This document shows positions 27,552-36,392 of a DNA stretch of 64,000 nucleotides, in pieces. The position numbers and the translations under genes are program-made. The stretch's first letter is position 1. The number at the start of each line of letters is the position of its first letter. This stretch comes from a virus: IMG/VR virus record IMGVR_UViG_3300030616_000016, positions 167,648 through 231,647 of that record; one strand, written 5' to 3'. A model generated the notes under the pieces. It had not been told where the DNA came from. It searched no databases and saw nothing but the letters and a program-made list of their open reading frames with translations.

Positions 27552-28550
27552 ATGCCAGAGAAAGGTAGGGTAACTGAACCCGTACAACAAGACTCAATAA
27601 AATCCCTTCCTGGGATTGAATCTATATCTGTGGAGTACTATAATATAGTACCAGATTCGCTTACTGTAATAAAGAAGAAGCCTAGGTACGATGCAAGAGG
27701 ATGTATAATCCCAGAACCTCCTACCAAGGATATAAAGATCGATATATATAAAAGCGATAGCAGTCTTGTCCAGACGGTTCGTATTAACTGGCCAACAAAT
27801 GGTATTGTACATCTGAGAGCAAATCCAGATGAATATCGAGTCAAAAGAATCACAAAAGGCTATCATAGACACTATGAGATAGAAGCTAAAGAAAATAGTG
27901 AGAAGGCACAAAAGATAGCGTCTATGCAGGAAGTAGAGCCTATGAGAAGCAGCGGTGTCATGTCTAAGGCCAATGTTGGCGTGGATATTTTTGGCACAAT
28001 AGGCCAGCGAATAGAAAGAATAAAGCGCAAGGTTGAAGGCGCCAGAAGTAATAACATGCTTGACAACGACTACGATGAGACTCGTATGACAAAGGTTGGA
28101 GAGCCTGGTGCCATGATTCGTATGCAGTCTCCTGATCTTTTAGGTGAAACTAAAGGCGATCCGGTTGCTATTGATAATCCCATTGATAAAGGAGTAGTCA
28201 AAGCAGAGATGGCGGTTGGCAACATGTTCAAAATGGTAGGAGACACAACGGGATTTAAAAATGTTAGCAAGATAATTAAGCATGGCATAAACCCACAGGA
28301 GATGCAGTGGTCTGATTGGATTGTCAACCCTATGACCAAGTTTCTGCCTTCTACAGCAGTTAAGCCTGTAAAGACATGGATGAGAGCGCTTCTCCCGTCG
28401 GCTCTTATGTTGGGCATGATAGCTGCGATGAAGCATGCTCTTAAAGACGTTAAGTCGCATATGCCACCACAACCCAATTATACTGGCCAGACCAAAACAA
28501 GTGGTGTATTAGGTCAAATAGAAGACTTTGAGAACGAAATAAGGAGCTAA
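27552..28550 (+). CDS. hypothetical baseplate-region protein, 332 aa
   Basis: I do not recognise this protein. The ATG follows the previous stop by 2 bases, with AGGAGGTAG overlapping that stop. The first 120 residues are beta-rich (SISVEYYNIVPDSLTVIKKK, then IDIYKSDSSLVQTVRIN) and look like one compact domain. The middle is polar and charged and probably flexible. Residues near 280-300 (LLPSALMLGMIAAMKHAL) form a hydrophobic helix that could insert in a membrane or pack in a helical bundle. It lies between the hub and the gp25-like wedge gene, so a role as an internal baseplate or spike-linked component is possible. No enzymatic motif is visible. Confidence 0.65.
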   Translation: MPEKGRVTEPVQQDSIKSLPGIESISVEYYNIVPDSLTVIKKKPRYDARGCIIPEPPTKDIKIDIYKSDSSLVQTVRINWPTNGIVHLRANPDEYRVKRITKGYHRHYEIEAKENSEKAQKIASMQEVEPMRSSGVMSKANVGVDIFGTIGQRIERIKRKVEGARSNNMLDNDYDETRMTKVGEPGAMIRMQSPDLLGETKGDPVAIDNPIDKGVVKAEMAVGNMFKMVGDTTGFKNVSKIIKHGINPQEMQWSDWIVNPMTKFLPSTAVKPVKTWMRALLPSALMLGMIAAMKHALKDVKSHMPPQPNYTGQTKTSGVLGQIEDFENEIRS

Positions 28551-28552
28551 TC

Positions 28553-28981
28553 ATGGCTGTTGTAAATCAACACGATATATATCTTGATAAAGATCACGAT
28601 ATTATTAAAAGCGGCACAGGCGATATTTCTGTAAGCAATAGTTTTAACGGACTCAAAAATATTGTTAAGTTCAGAGTGCAAACCTCTATAGAAGATTGGA
28701 TTTCTGGCGGTGATTTTGTAGCTGATATTGATAGATTTATTGGTCAGCCAAATAATGAGGACACCGCTCAGCGCATGCAAAGACGCGTAGAGCTTTGTTT
28801 GCTAAGGGATGGATTGATAAATTCTTCTGATCTTAGAGTCGAGATTGTTCCTGTGTCTCCAACAGAGGTTGTTATGTTCGTTCTTATTTCAAATATCAAT
28901 ACCGATGATAATTCTGGTGGATATATGGAGTTACAATTCAAAATTGACTTTACATCTGGCTATATTGTGGGTATAATATAG
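28553..28981 (+). CDS. baseplate wedge protein, gp25/gpW-like
   Basis: At 142 aa this is the usual size for the gp25/W family, which forms the inner ring of the baseplate and triggers sheath contraction. The N-terminal half has the typical order: DIYLDKDHDIIKSGTGDI, a short turn, NGLKNIVKFRVQTSIEDW, then an Arg-rich helix (AQRMQRRVELCLLRDGLI) and two beta strands with a characteristic V-P-V-S-P-T-E turn. GGAGCTAATC precedes the ATG. The J-like protein directly downstream is the normal partner of gp25/W, which strengthens the call. Confidence 0.75.
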   Translation: MAVVNQHDIYLDKDHDIIKSGTGDISVSNSFNGLKNIVKFRVQTSIEDWISGGDFVADIDRFIGQPNNEDTAQRMQRRVELCLLRDGLINSSDLRVEIVPVSPTEVVMFVLISNINTDDNSGGYMELQFKIDFTSGYIVGII

Positions 28982-29000
28982 AAAACCTTGGAGTATAATC

Positions 29001-30149
29001 ATGGCAAGAACAATAGATAAAACTGGTTTAATGAACAGAATGTTGCGAAGGCTAAGCAACAGAGGATTTAATTCTCTTAGTACTGGATCGATGGTGCGTA
29101 CTATGGCAGAGATCTGGGCTGAGGAAACTTCGCAAGTTCTTGAAGATATTGACTTTATAACATCTAGATATATGTTGGCTAATGCTACTGGTGGCTTTTT
29201 GGACATTCTTGGTCAACTTGTTGGATTGCAGCGTACACCGCCAATTACTTCTTCTGTAGATGCTGAAGACGAAATTGTAAAATTCTATACAACAACAGGT
29301 GTTTTATCTGATTACCTGCCTGCGTCTGATGTTTCTGGATTTGCAGAAATACCAGCTGGAACAAGAATATCTGATCCTGACAATGTTGTTGTATATGAAG
29401 TAGAACGCACAATTGTTCCTATGGGAGTATCAGAAATATATGTTGGAGCTAGTGCTGTTGAGACTGGGTCTCATACCACAGTTCCAGCTAATAATCTTAC
29501 AAACCATGACTTAAATATATCCAATATAAGTGTTACGAATACAAGTGCGATATCAAATGGAGCGGATTTAGAGAGCGATGAGAATTTCAGGTATAGAATT
29601 TCTAGATCTCGCACGACTGCAGCTAAGGCTAATGAGACTGCTGTCAGACTGGCAGCGCTTCTTGTTCCTGGTATATCTGATGTTAATCTTAAACCAAATG
29701 TATATGGCCCTGGTACTTTTGAAGTATTGCTTGTTCCAGAAGGCAATGTTGTTACAGAATCACAGAGAACTACAGCTGAGATTAGTATAAGAGACGCCGC
29801 ATCTTTTGGCACGACTATATATATTACAGAGCCGACTTATTTGACTATAAATATGGTTGTTCATGTTACAACCCAAAACATGTCGACACAAAACGACAAT
29901 TCCACTTCACAAGAAACTGCTCTAGGAAATGTTCTGTCATATTTAAGCTCAATACCAATTGGCGGATCTTTTAATCCAGCAGTTCTAGAAAGAAGATTGT
30001 TAGATGGAGATCCTAATCTTATCAATGCAGAAGTAATATTACTATGTATTGATGGTAAACCAGTTCCATCTTCTATATATCAGCTTGATGATAATGAATT
30101 ATTTATGCCTGACCCACAACTATCTAATCCGATACAGGTGCTTATATGA
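29001..30149 (+). CDS. baseplate J-like wedge protein
   Basis: This 382-aa protein matches the baseplate-J family, which links the inner baseplate to the fibres. The N-terminus contains a helical region with FLDILGQLVGLQRTPP, a beta domain with IPAGTRISDPDNVVVYEVE, and the family landmark GADLESDENFRYRISRSRT followed by NETAVRLAALLVPGISDVNL. The C-terminus has the usual two-layer domain with LTINMVVHVTT and a GGSFNPAVLERRLLD segment. Length is typical. Its final bases overlap the start of the next gene (ATGA). Gene order hub, gp25, J is the same as in many contractile tails. Confidence 0.88.
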   Translation: MARTIDKTGLMNRMLRRLSNRGFNSLSTGSMVRTMAEIWAEETSQVLEDIDFITSRYMLANATGGFLDILGQLVGLQRTPPITSSVDAEDEIVKFYTTTGVLSDYLPASDVSGFAEIPAGTRISDPDNVVVYEVERTIVPMGVSEIYVGASAVETGSHTTVPANNLTNHDLNISNISVTNTSAISNGADLESDENFRYRISRSRTTAAKANETAVRLAALLVPGISDVNLKPNVYGPGTFEVLLVPEGNVVTESQRTTAEISIRDAASFGTTIYITEPTYLTINMVVHVTTQNMSTQNDNSTSQETALGNVLSYLSSIPIGGSFNPAVLERRLLDGDPNLINAEVILLCIDGKPVPSSIYQLDDNELFMPDPQLSNPIQVLI

Positions 30150-30322
30150 GTAACAATGACAAGATATATGCTAGCGATCTTAATTGTGTTTCATGCGGCA
30201 AACAGGCAGTTGCATTTTGGCCTTGCATTGATCCAGATATAGTTTCTAAACCGTATTGCAGAAAATGTTTAGACGAAATTCAACATGAATTATTAATGAG
30301 AATGATAGATGAAGGAAAGTAG
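30146..30322 (+). CDS. 58-residue zinc-binding miniprotein
   Basis: This short gene starts at the ATGA overlap with the J-like gene and ends 14 bases inside the next gene, so it is embedded in the operon. The product has two CxxC pairs (C14-C17 and C38-C41) plus C27, the pattern of a small zinc ribbon. FWPCIDPD lies between the pairs and a helical C-terminus (LDEIQHELLMRMIDEGK) follows. No function is known. A role as a minor structural or assembly component is suggested by location. A second zinc-ribbon miniprotein sits at 34942. Confidence 0.7.
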   Translation: MSNNDKIYASDLNCVSCGKQAVAFWPCIDPDIVSKPYCRKCLDEIQHELLMRMIDEGK

Positions 30323-31847
30323 CTTTAAATATCTACCTACTGCTTATGACCCAGAGACCACTAGGTTGGCTAATAGACTGCCTTCTTGGCATCCAATGAG
30401 AACTAAGAGGATGTCTAGTGTAGGACATCAGCTTATGAACTCTACAATGGGCTCTGGTATGTCTGATATCAACTACAGATATCTTGAAGGCATAGACAAT
30501 ACCTTCTTAGGTACATGTCGTACAGATCAAGTTGGGCCTGTATACGTTAAGACTACAAGTAAAAGACCGTCCAGAAGCTCGTCTAATACAAGAAATATGT
30601 TATTTAATGCCGGCTTCGAATGGGCTCCCAGAATATCTGATAAAGCATGGCAATGGTATACGGTTACTGAGAAGATATCAGATCAGACTACAGCAACAGA
30701 CGCTATAACGAGAGACCATACAAGCTATTATTATGGCGGAACCTCTTTGAAGGTTACTCTGGAGCAAGGATACCAGGCTTATATCATACAAAGCGTTACA
30801 AGAAGTTTTAAGGCCAACGAAACCATAGGCATAAGCGTTATGTATAAGGGTGAAAATACTTTGGTTGGCGATGATGGAATACGTTTATACCTTACTGGCG
30901 AGAAGCTATATGATGGTAGCACCACTCCTACATCTGTTGTATATGGCGACGCCGACACTGAAAATATATTTACCAGGCTGACTGAAGACGTACATTTTGC
31001 ACATGATGTCAACAATGTAAACTTCGTCATCAAGATAGTCAATTCCTCTTCAGGAACTATGACGTACTATATAGATGCTGCACAGATGGAACTTGCCGGT
31101 TCTTCCGGGTGGCATATAAGATACGATGATCCAGTATGGTTTGTTGATACAGAGAACAATGGTCCTTTTGATGTATTCTATTCAGATACATATAAACGCC
31201 GCGTGATTTATTGTTCAACTACAGATGATTTCATGCTGAGAACAGCTCCAACAAGAGCGATCCTCTCCACACTTAGTAGAAACATTAGCCTTCAAACTTC
31301 AACAAAAACACATTCGCGTAAGATAGAGTTTGATCGTAAGTCATGGACTACTGAGTTTAAGATAGAAAGCAATCAGATAGTAAGATTCAACTCATCTATC
31401 CCAGACGAGGCATTTGCTACATACAACCTATATGAACTAAACGATGATAATACGTGGTCTGTTAATAGCAGTGCGACTCTTCACGACTTTGTAATAATCG
31501 GTGAGCTTTTATACATTATTGCATATGAAGATTCACAATATGTCCTAAAGATTTGCAATCCAGAAATGAATGAGCCGGAAGATTCATATATCTATGTAAT
31601 CAATACCATACCGATTGAAGATGATTATGAGATATTAAATAGCTCAGTTTCTTCCCTGTCAATAGTACAAGCCACTGGTAGAGATAATCTATTTGCTCTT
31701 GATGTTGAATATCAAGATGGAAGCGAAACAGATACAGTAAGATTTGGGGTTACTTTAATGTACGACTATTATATATATGATGATACCTCCAACCAAATTA
31801 TTACCAGAGAAAATTATAATAATTATGGAGGCATTATAATAACATGA
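30309..31847 (+). CDS. baseplate/tail appendage protein with carbohydrate-binding-like jelly roll
   Basis: This is a 512-aa protein. Residues about 95-265 look like a CBM-type jelly roll of the kind found in carbohydrate-binding modules: NMLFNAGFEWAPRISDKAWQ near its start, YYYGGTSLKVTLEQGYQAYI in the middle, and VNFVIKIVNSSSGTMTYYID followed by an AAQMELAG strand at its end. The remainder is beta-rich with no recognised motif. Such modules on baseplates bind surface glycans. It follows the J-like gene, where fibre-connecting proteins are usual, and its stop overlaps the next start (ATGA). The sugar-binding role is inferred from fold resemblance only. Confidence 0.65.
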   Translation: MKESSFKYLPTAYDPETTRLANRLPSWHPMRTKRMSSVGHQLMNSTMGSGMSDINYRYLEGIDNTFLGTCRTDQVGPVYVKTTSKRPSRSSSNTRNMLFNAGFEWAPRISDKAWQWYTVTEKISDQTTATDAITRDHTSYYYGGTSLKVTLEQGYQAYIIQSVTRSFKANETIGISVMYKGENTLVGDDGIRLYLTGEKLYDGSTTPTSVVYGDADTENIFTRLTEDVHFAHDVNNVNFVIKIVNSSSGTMTYYIDAAQMELAGSSGWHIRYDDPVWFVDTENNGPFDVFYSDTYKRRVIYCSTTDDFMLRTAPTRAILSTLSRNISLQTSTKTHSRKIEFDRKSWTTEFKIESNQIVRFNSSIPDEAFATYNLYELNDDNTWSVNSSATLHDFVIIGELLYIIAYEDSQYVLKICNPEMNEPEDSYIYVINTIPIEDDYEILNSSVSSLSIVQATGRDNLFALDVEYQDGSETDTVRFGVTLMYDYYIYDDTSNQIITRENYNNYGGIIIT

Positions 31848-34800
31848 GCGAACTCAGAGATCTATTTACTATTAAAGAACCTGTGGCGCCTCCCAACAGC
31901 CAGACATATTCACTTGGTGGTAAAGTGCACAGTTCTGTTGTAATGATGGAAGTCAATGGCACAAGATTTGGATCTGCCGCTCAGTTTGCTCATAGACCAT
32001 ATGATTCTGATTGGAATCAGTGGGCATATCCAGTCGATATTACTAATGTAGATACTTTTAATGTAGCATGCGCCGTTTCTACTTCCAATGAAGTTACTTT
32101 TATCAGCGAAGATGCTATTTATAATTACTCTGATACAGATATACAAATTGGCCTTGATGAATCTCTATCTAATGAGCTTCAGCTAGCAACTGATATGTAT
32201 AACGCAGGTCAGCTAACTGCAGGCCAGCTTGCATGTGTGTCAAACGAGCTATCTCTTTCGTCTGTTCTTGGTGAATACTCTGCATCAGGAGAATGGATAG
32301 ATACTGATTATCTATCAGATATTCAGCTATCTATAAGAGGATGGAAAGAAGGCAGAGGGCCATTTGGCTATACAAATGCATCTACAGTTGTTACATCTCA
32401 TCCAGACGCAAATACATTCTTAAATAACGCTATGCAGGTAAATAGTCTTGCGAGCAATGATTATATTGAAAGCCTTGTTGCAGATGGGTATACAACTGGA
32501 GATAGGCTGTGGACTCACCTATTTAGATCAGAATTCTCTTTGGGTGAAGACTATATATCCACTACAGATCTCAGTCTTGTACTAGAATATGAAGGCGCTA
32601 TTGAAGTATTCCTCAATGGCGCATCTGTATATAGAGACAATATGAAGTGTAGCTCTACATTCCCATGGGGATTTTCTGAGTACGCAACAGCAAGGTCTGA
32701 CACTACTACAACTGTTGATCTTAGTAGTTATACAAGTCTTGTACAACAGGGAACAAATACCATAGGCATAGCATTAAAGACTGCAAGTAAAACAGACGAT
32801 AGCGCGTTTGTATCTGCAAAGCTCGAAGGCAGTATATGGAAATATCAATGGTCAGACCCAAAACAAGTTACACTAGAGCTTTCTGATGGAACACAAACAG
32901 AGGAGCTTAATTTCAACTCCTTGGATAACTTCGGTCTAATGATTGACATGGAAAGACTTCCAGGAGAGCACAACGTAGATTATAAAGAAAGAATGCTTAA
33001 TAGCTTAGATCCTGAGCTTCCTTCTAATTCTACTATACTTGGGTTATTAAATGGTATTTCTCATAATCTAGGATTGCCAATAGACACCACAGCTATAACC
33101 ATTGAAGCGAACGACTTATCAGAGAAGCCTAACAATAAGATAGTTACTGGTATGACTGTATATACAAGAAATAACTATTTCTATTTTACAGCTGACCAGT
33201 TTATCAAATCAAACGAGCAGCTAACAATTGATTCCAATTATCCTATAGCTACAATATCTAAGACAGTTGATAGGCTTATTAAGATTACTGATGCAGACGG
33301 CAATATAATTAACGATGCTCTTTATACTACATCTCACGATGGAACAGAAATTGAAATTAACAGCGATCTTTCTTCTGAAGTTTTATATGCTACCTATCAG
33401 TATGCTGAGCGTATAGACATGACTGATATATCTATCCAGGATGTTGTATTATTCATCAACTCTATTCTGTTTGGTACGTCTCTTGTAGCAACGGCCACCG
33501 TTAGCGAAGAGTTCTTTCCTGAGATATATCGTGGAACATGTTCAACTGCCGGCACAACTTATATAGATGACAATATAAATGTTGAGAATCTAAACCTTCC
33601 GTCTCCATCATACATCAACCTTGTTGATGCTGAGAAGCGCAGAAAGGTTTCTAGTATATCAGATGAAAGAATATACTTCGAAGGTTCTTCTCTTGGCACT
33701 TATACTGATGTTGAATACACTCTAAACTATTGTCCGAGTGCGTTCTTTATTCCTCGTACCAGATTTGAAGAGAATGACAATAATACATTATACATACCTT
33801 TATATCAAGTAAGATTGGATCGTATAAACAAAGACATGCTTGAGAAATATTCCAACGTATACCAAGGTCAGTTAAATGATGTTGGCGATATGATTCAAAT
33901 GATTAGGGATAGCATGCATGTAACATGGGACGAACAGGTTGTTGACTTTGATATGTGGGATGCCATAGATAACTTCCTAATGTCTAACTCTGAAATACCT
34001 GGGTTGTATGATATGCCTAAGCAGGCATTTACAACAACCACAACAGATATGATGTCTCCAGATGAATTTAGGCTTGTTGGCGATCCTTCTAATGATTATG
34101 TCGCCCACTTCTTTAATTCGAATGACTTTGTATCTGGGGTTGGTAGCATAGATGATTACGATAGTCCTATTAATCACAGAGACGATCTTGCTCTGTCTGA
34201 CATAGTAGTAGAAACTGATGGGTGGAGACCTAAGTTAAAAACAGGTTATTTCTATATCAGAGACAGAGAATATTATCTATTTGATAACAAAGAATGTAAG
34301 TGGATCAATGATCTTACATGGGTGAAAATACCTGTTCCTTACACAACTGCAAACAACGGACAGTCTGTGCAGCCTAAGGTGCAGGCAGTTTCTATAACGC
34401 ACAATCCTACATCTTTTGTTGTACCAAGTACTTATATTCAAATCAAAGATGACTATATATGGCTGAATATGAGCTTTCTTAATCCCGAAGGATCTCCTGG
34501 GTATACGTCAAATCCTTTTAATTGTACTGTAAATATTAATTATACCTATTATGACCTTGTGGGTCAGAGCATGTCACTAAACTCTTCTGGAGTATCTACG
34601 GTTAATCTATTAAACCTAGACCGCGTATATGTCATGGATCCTTTACCTACAGATGGTGCTCCTATAGTCTTAACAGATCTTAATGCAAGTCCTTCCTCTG
34701 ATTATACAGATAGACATCCTCAGTTTTCTGTTGATACAGAAGGCGCAATTGAATTTCTTGACAGTAAAATAGACCATCAAAACGTAGTATTTGAATGGGA

Positions 34801-34945
34801 ATCTGGCTCTGGCGAATACTATATATCTGACAGAGTGGATTATAATCCTGCTAACAATCCAGAATCTACTGGGTTTCTTGCTATAGAAAATGACCAGTCA
34901 AGCCCTATTGGTGAAGAGTTTGACGGGCCTGGAGGTGTATTGTGA
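31844..34945 (+). CDS. large baseplate/tail appendage protein, 1033 aa
   Basis: The family is not recognised as a whole. Residues about 226-335 resemble a galactose-binding-like jelly roll: FSLGEDYISTTDLSLVLEYE, then IEVFLNGASVY, and VQQGTNTIGIALKTAS near the end, an order common in bacterial adhesive proteins. A helical segment near 370-410 (RLPGEHNVDYKERMLNSLDP, then a GLLNGISHNLGL turn) looks like a connector. The first 210 residues contain four SN[ED] tripeptides, with two more near 745-765. The gene is flanked by overlaps on both sides. A role as a baseplate-peripheral or fibre-attachment protein is likely from position. Confidence 0.6.
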   Translation: MSELRDLFTIKEPVAPPNSQTYSLGGKVHSSVVMMEVNGTRFGSAAQFAHRPYDSDWNQWAYPVDITNVDTFNVACAVSTSNEVTFISEDAIYNYSDTDIQIGLDESLSNELQLATDMYNAGQLTAGQLACVSNELSLSSVLGEYSASGEWIDTDYLSDIQLSIRGWKEGRGPFGYTNASTVVTSHPDANTFLNNAMQVNSLASNDYIESLVADGYTTGDRLWTHLFRSEFSLGEDYISTTDLSLVLEYEGAIEVFLNGASVYRDNMKCSSTFPWGFSEYATARSDTTTTVDLSSYTSLVQQGTNTIGIALKTASKTDDSAFVSAKLEGSIWKYQWSDPKQVTLELSDGTQTEELNFNSLDNFGLMIDMERLPGEHNVDYKERMLNSLDPELPSNSTILGLLNGISHNLGLPIDTTAITIEANDLSEKPNNKIVTGMTVYTRNNYFYFTADQFIKSNEQLTIDSNYPIATISKTVDRLIKITDADGNIINDALYTTSHDGTEIEINSDLSSEVLYATYQYAERIDMTDISIQDVVLFINSILFGTSLVATATVSEEFFPEIYRGTCSTAGTTYIDDNINVENLNLPSPSYINLVDAEKRRKVSSISDERIYFEGSSLGTYTDVEYTLNYCPSAFFIPRTRFEENDNNTLYIPLYQVRLDRINKDMLEKYSNVYQGQLNDVGDMIQMIRDSMHVTWDEQVVDFDMWDAIDNFLMSNSEIPGLYDMPKQAFTTTTTDMMSPDEFRLVGDPSNDYVAHFFNSNDFVSGVGSIDDYDSPINHRDDLALSDIVVETDGWRPKLKTGYFYIRDREYYLFDNKECKWINDLTWVKIPVPYTTANNGQSVQPKVQAVSITHNPTSFVVPSTYIQIKDDYIWLNMSFLNPEGSPGYTSNPFNCTVNINYTYYDLVGQSMSLNSSGVSTVNLLNLDRVYVMDPLPTDGAPIVLTDLNASPSSDYTDRHPQFSVDTEGAIEFLDSKIDHQNVVFEWESGSGEYYISDRVDYNPANNPESTGFLAIENDQSSPIGEEFDGPGGVL

Positions 34946-35130
34946 ATAGTAATGAGTATTATAAAGAATCTAAGCCAGCTAAAGAAAGCACATTTAAGTT
35001 TATTGAATGTCCTTCTTGCGGCACAAAGATTGAAATTAAGCCTAAAGACAACTTCAAGGTATGTGTGCATTGTGGAGCTGAATTGTTACCTAATATATAC
35101 TCTAATCAGAATGACATCATAGAGGGTTAA
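34942..35130 (+). CDS. 62-residue zinc-ribbon protein
   Basis: The start is a GTG at 34942 with GGAGGT five bases upstream, overlapping the previous stop. The protein has a classic zinc-ribbon layout: C23-x2-C26 with PSCGTKIEI, then C41-x2-C44 with VHCGAEL, separated by a short beta hairpin. Flanking residues are charged. Zinc ribbons bind nucleic acid or stabilise small structural proteins; no catalytic residues are visible. It lies among tail-appendage genes and resembles in layout, but not in sequence, the miniprotein at 30146. The exact function is unknown. Confidence 0.75.
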   Translation: MNSNEYYKESKPAKESTFKFIECPSCGTKIEIKPKDNFKVCVHCGAELLPNIYSNQNDIIEG

Positions 35131-35132
35131 TC

Positions 35133-35732
35133 ATGGCATATAATGGAACCTTAAGAATAGATCTTGAATCTGATATTCTTGCGCCGACTTCATATCTAGT
35201 CATAAGGGTCATGTTTCTTAGCTCAACTGATCCTACTGTGAGGACAGATGTTACAACTCTTGTATCTCTTTCTACAGCCAATGGTAATGCAATCATATAC
35301 AATTCAACAGACTTAGAAAGACCTCTGCTGTATGGAGTATCAGATGGTTCAGATACTATTACGGCAACTATCGGCGCTGCATCTGGTACCAAGTCTATTA
35401 CCGTGGATAGTAGCTGGGATTATGACATCAATGAAAACTTTGATATGGATGGCGACTCATTTAAAGTTCCATATGCAAAGACATCTGGTTATAATAAAGG
35501 ACGCAAGAGGGTTAATCTAGATACAGAAGAAGATGATCAGACCGACGTTATGAGCAATACTACTACCGATACTAACAAGCCCTATTCTATTGGTGTTATG
35601 CCAGATAGGATAGTGGTTAAGCAGACATTTGATTCATCTACTGTATGGACCACAAAATCTAGTGGTTATGGAAGATGGTATGGAAGAAAATTTGGCGTAG
35701 TCGAAGAGCTCGACAAACTGGGAATCGATTAA
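35133..35732 (+). CDS. virion protein with Ig-like domain, 199 aa
   Basis: Residues 1-92 form a probable bacterial Ig-like (Big_2-type) domain, recognisable by VRTDVTTLVSLSTANGNAII, then a GVSDGSDTITATIGAASGTK and a final SITV strand. A charged, probably flexible region rich in Asp, Lys and Thr follows, and the C-terminus has an aromatic GYGRWYGRKFG segment. Proteins of this kind often serve as small tail or fibre adaptors that touch the cell surface. It follows the zinc-ribbon gene by 2 bases and precedes the first coiled-coil fibre-type gene. The Ig call is by eye. Confidence 0.6.
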   Translation: MAYNGTLRIDLESDILAPTSYLVIRVMFLSSTDPTVRTDVTTLVSLSTANGNAIIYNSTDLERPLLYGVSDGSDTITATIGAASGTKSITVDSSWDYDINENFDMDGDSFKVPYAKTSGYNKGRKRVNLDTEEDDQTDVMSNTTTDTNKPYSIGVMPDRIVVKQTFDSSTVWTTKSSGYGRWYGRKFGVVEELDKLGID

Positions 35733-35747
35733 TTCAGGAGAAGTAAA

Positions 35748-36383
35748 ATGCCATCAGGACAAACAGAACACTTAAAGCTTTCTACCTTTAATAGCGGTGA
35801 AGATGGCTGGGCAGCTGCGATGAATAGAAATCTTCGCGTACTAGACAGCACACTTGCTACTGTATTGAAGGAAACGAATCTAAAAATAGCAGCGGTAGAA
35901 CAGCAAATAGCAAACAGATATATTGATCTTGAGACCTCTCTTCAGACACAGACCGAGGCGTATATTAACAATATATCTAGCGCACAAAGCGCTAGCTATT
36001 CTAATCTTACAGATTATTTTGAAACTGTGATACAGCCTACTCTAGAAACGTTTCTTACTGACATGAATGCTATCACAGCTCAGATACAAGCCGCTCTTAC
36101 TGCTGCAGAAACCACCAGACAAGAAACAAATAGTTCTATATCTGATATGTTTGATCTAATAAACACTCAGTTTGCTGCTGTAAGCGCAGAAATTCAATCT
36201 GAGACAGCTACAGTTAATGCAGCAAAATCTGAGCTGCAGAGCTTACTTGACAGTATAGAATCGGCTTTGAATACACATGTAGATAACCTTAGTAATCCAC
36301 ATGAGGTTGATGCTGACCAAATTGGCGATCTTGGCGATATAATTAAATATCAAGAGCATGAAGACGATGCTGCTTTTCTATAA
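35748..36383 (+). CDS. coiled-coil tail fibre protein, 211 aa
   Basis: The N-terminus carries the fibre-anchor-like pattern LKLSTFNSGEDGWAAAMNRN followed by LRVLD, which recurs in the next gene. Residues about 35-175 are a long heptad-rich helical region rich in Ala, Gln and Thr, expected to form a trimeric coiled-coil shaft. Near the C-terminus HVDNLSNPHEV is a phrase common in phage tail fibres. An AGGAGAAGTAAA ribosome binding site precedes the ATG. The protein ends in an acidic tail. A thin fibre or fibre connector is the likely product. Confidence 0.68.
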   Translation: MPSGQTEHLKLSTFNSGEDGWAAAMNRNLRVLDSTLATVLKETNLKIAAVEQQIANRYIDLETSLQTQTEAYINNISSAQSASYSNLTDYFETVIQPTLETFLTDMNAITAQIQAALTAAETTRQETNSSISDMFDLINTQFAAVSAEIQSETATVNAAKSELQSLLDSIESALNTHVDNLSNPHEVDADQIGDLGDIIKYQEHEDDAAFL

Positions 36384-36392
36384 GAGGTAGAT

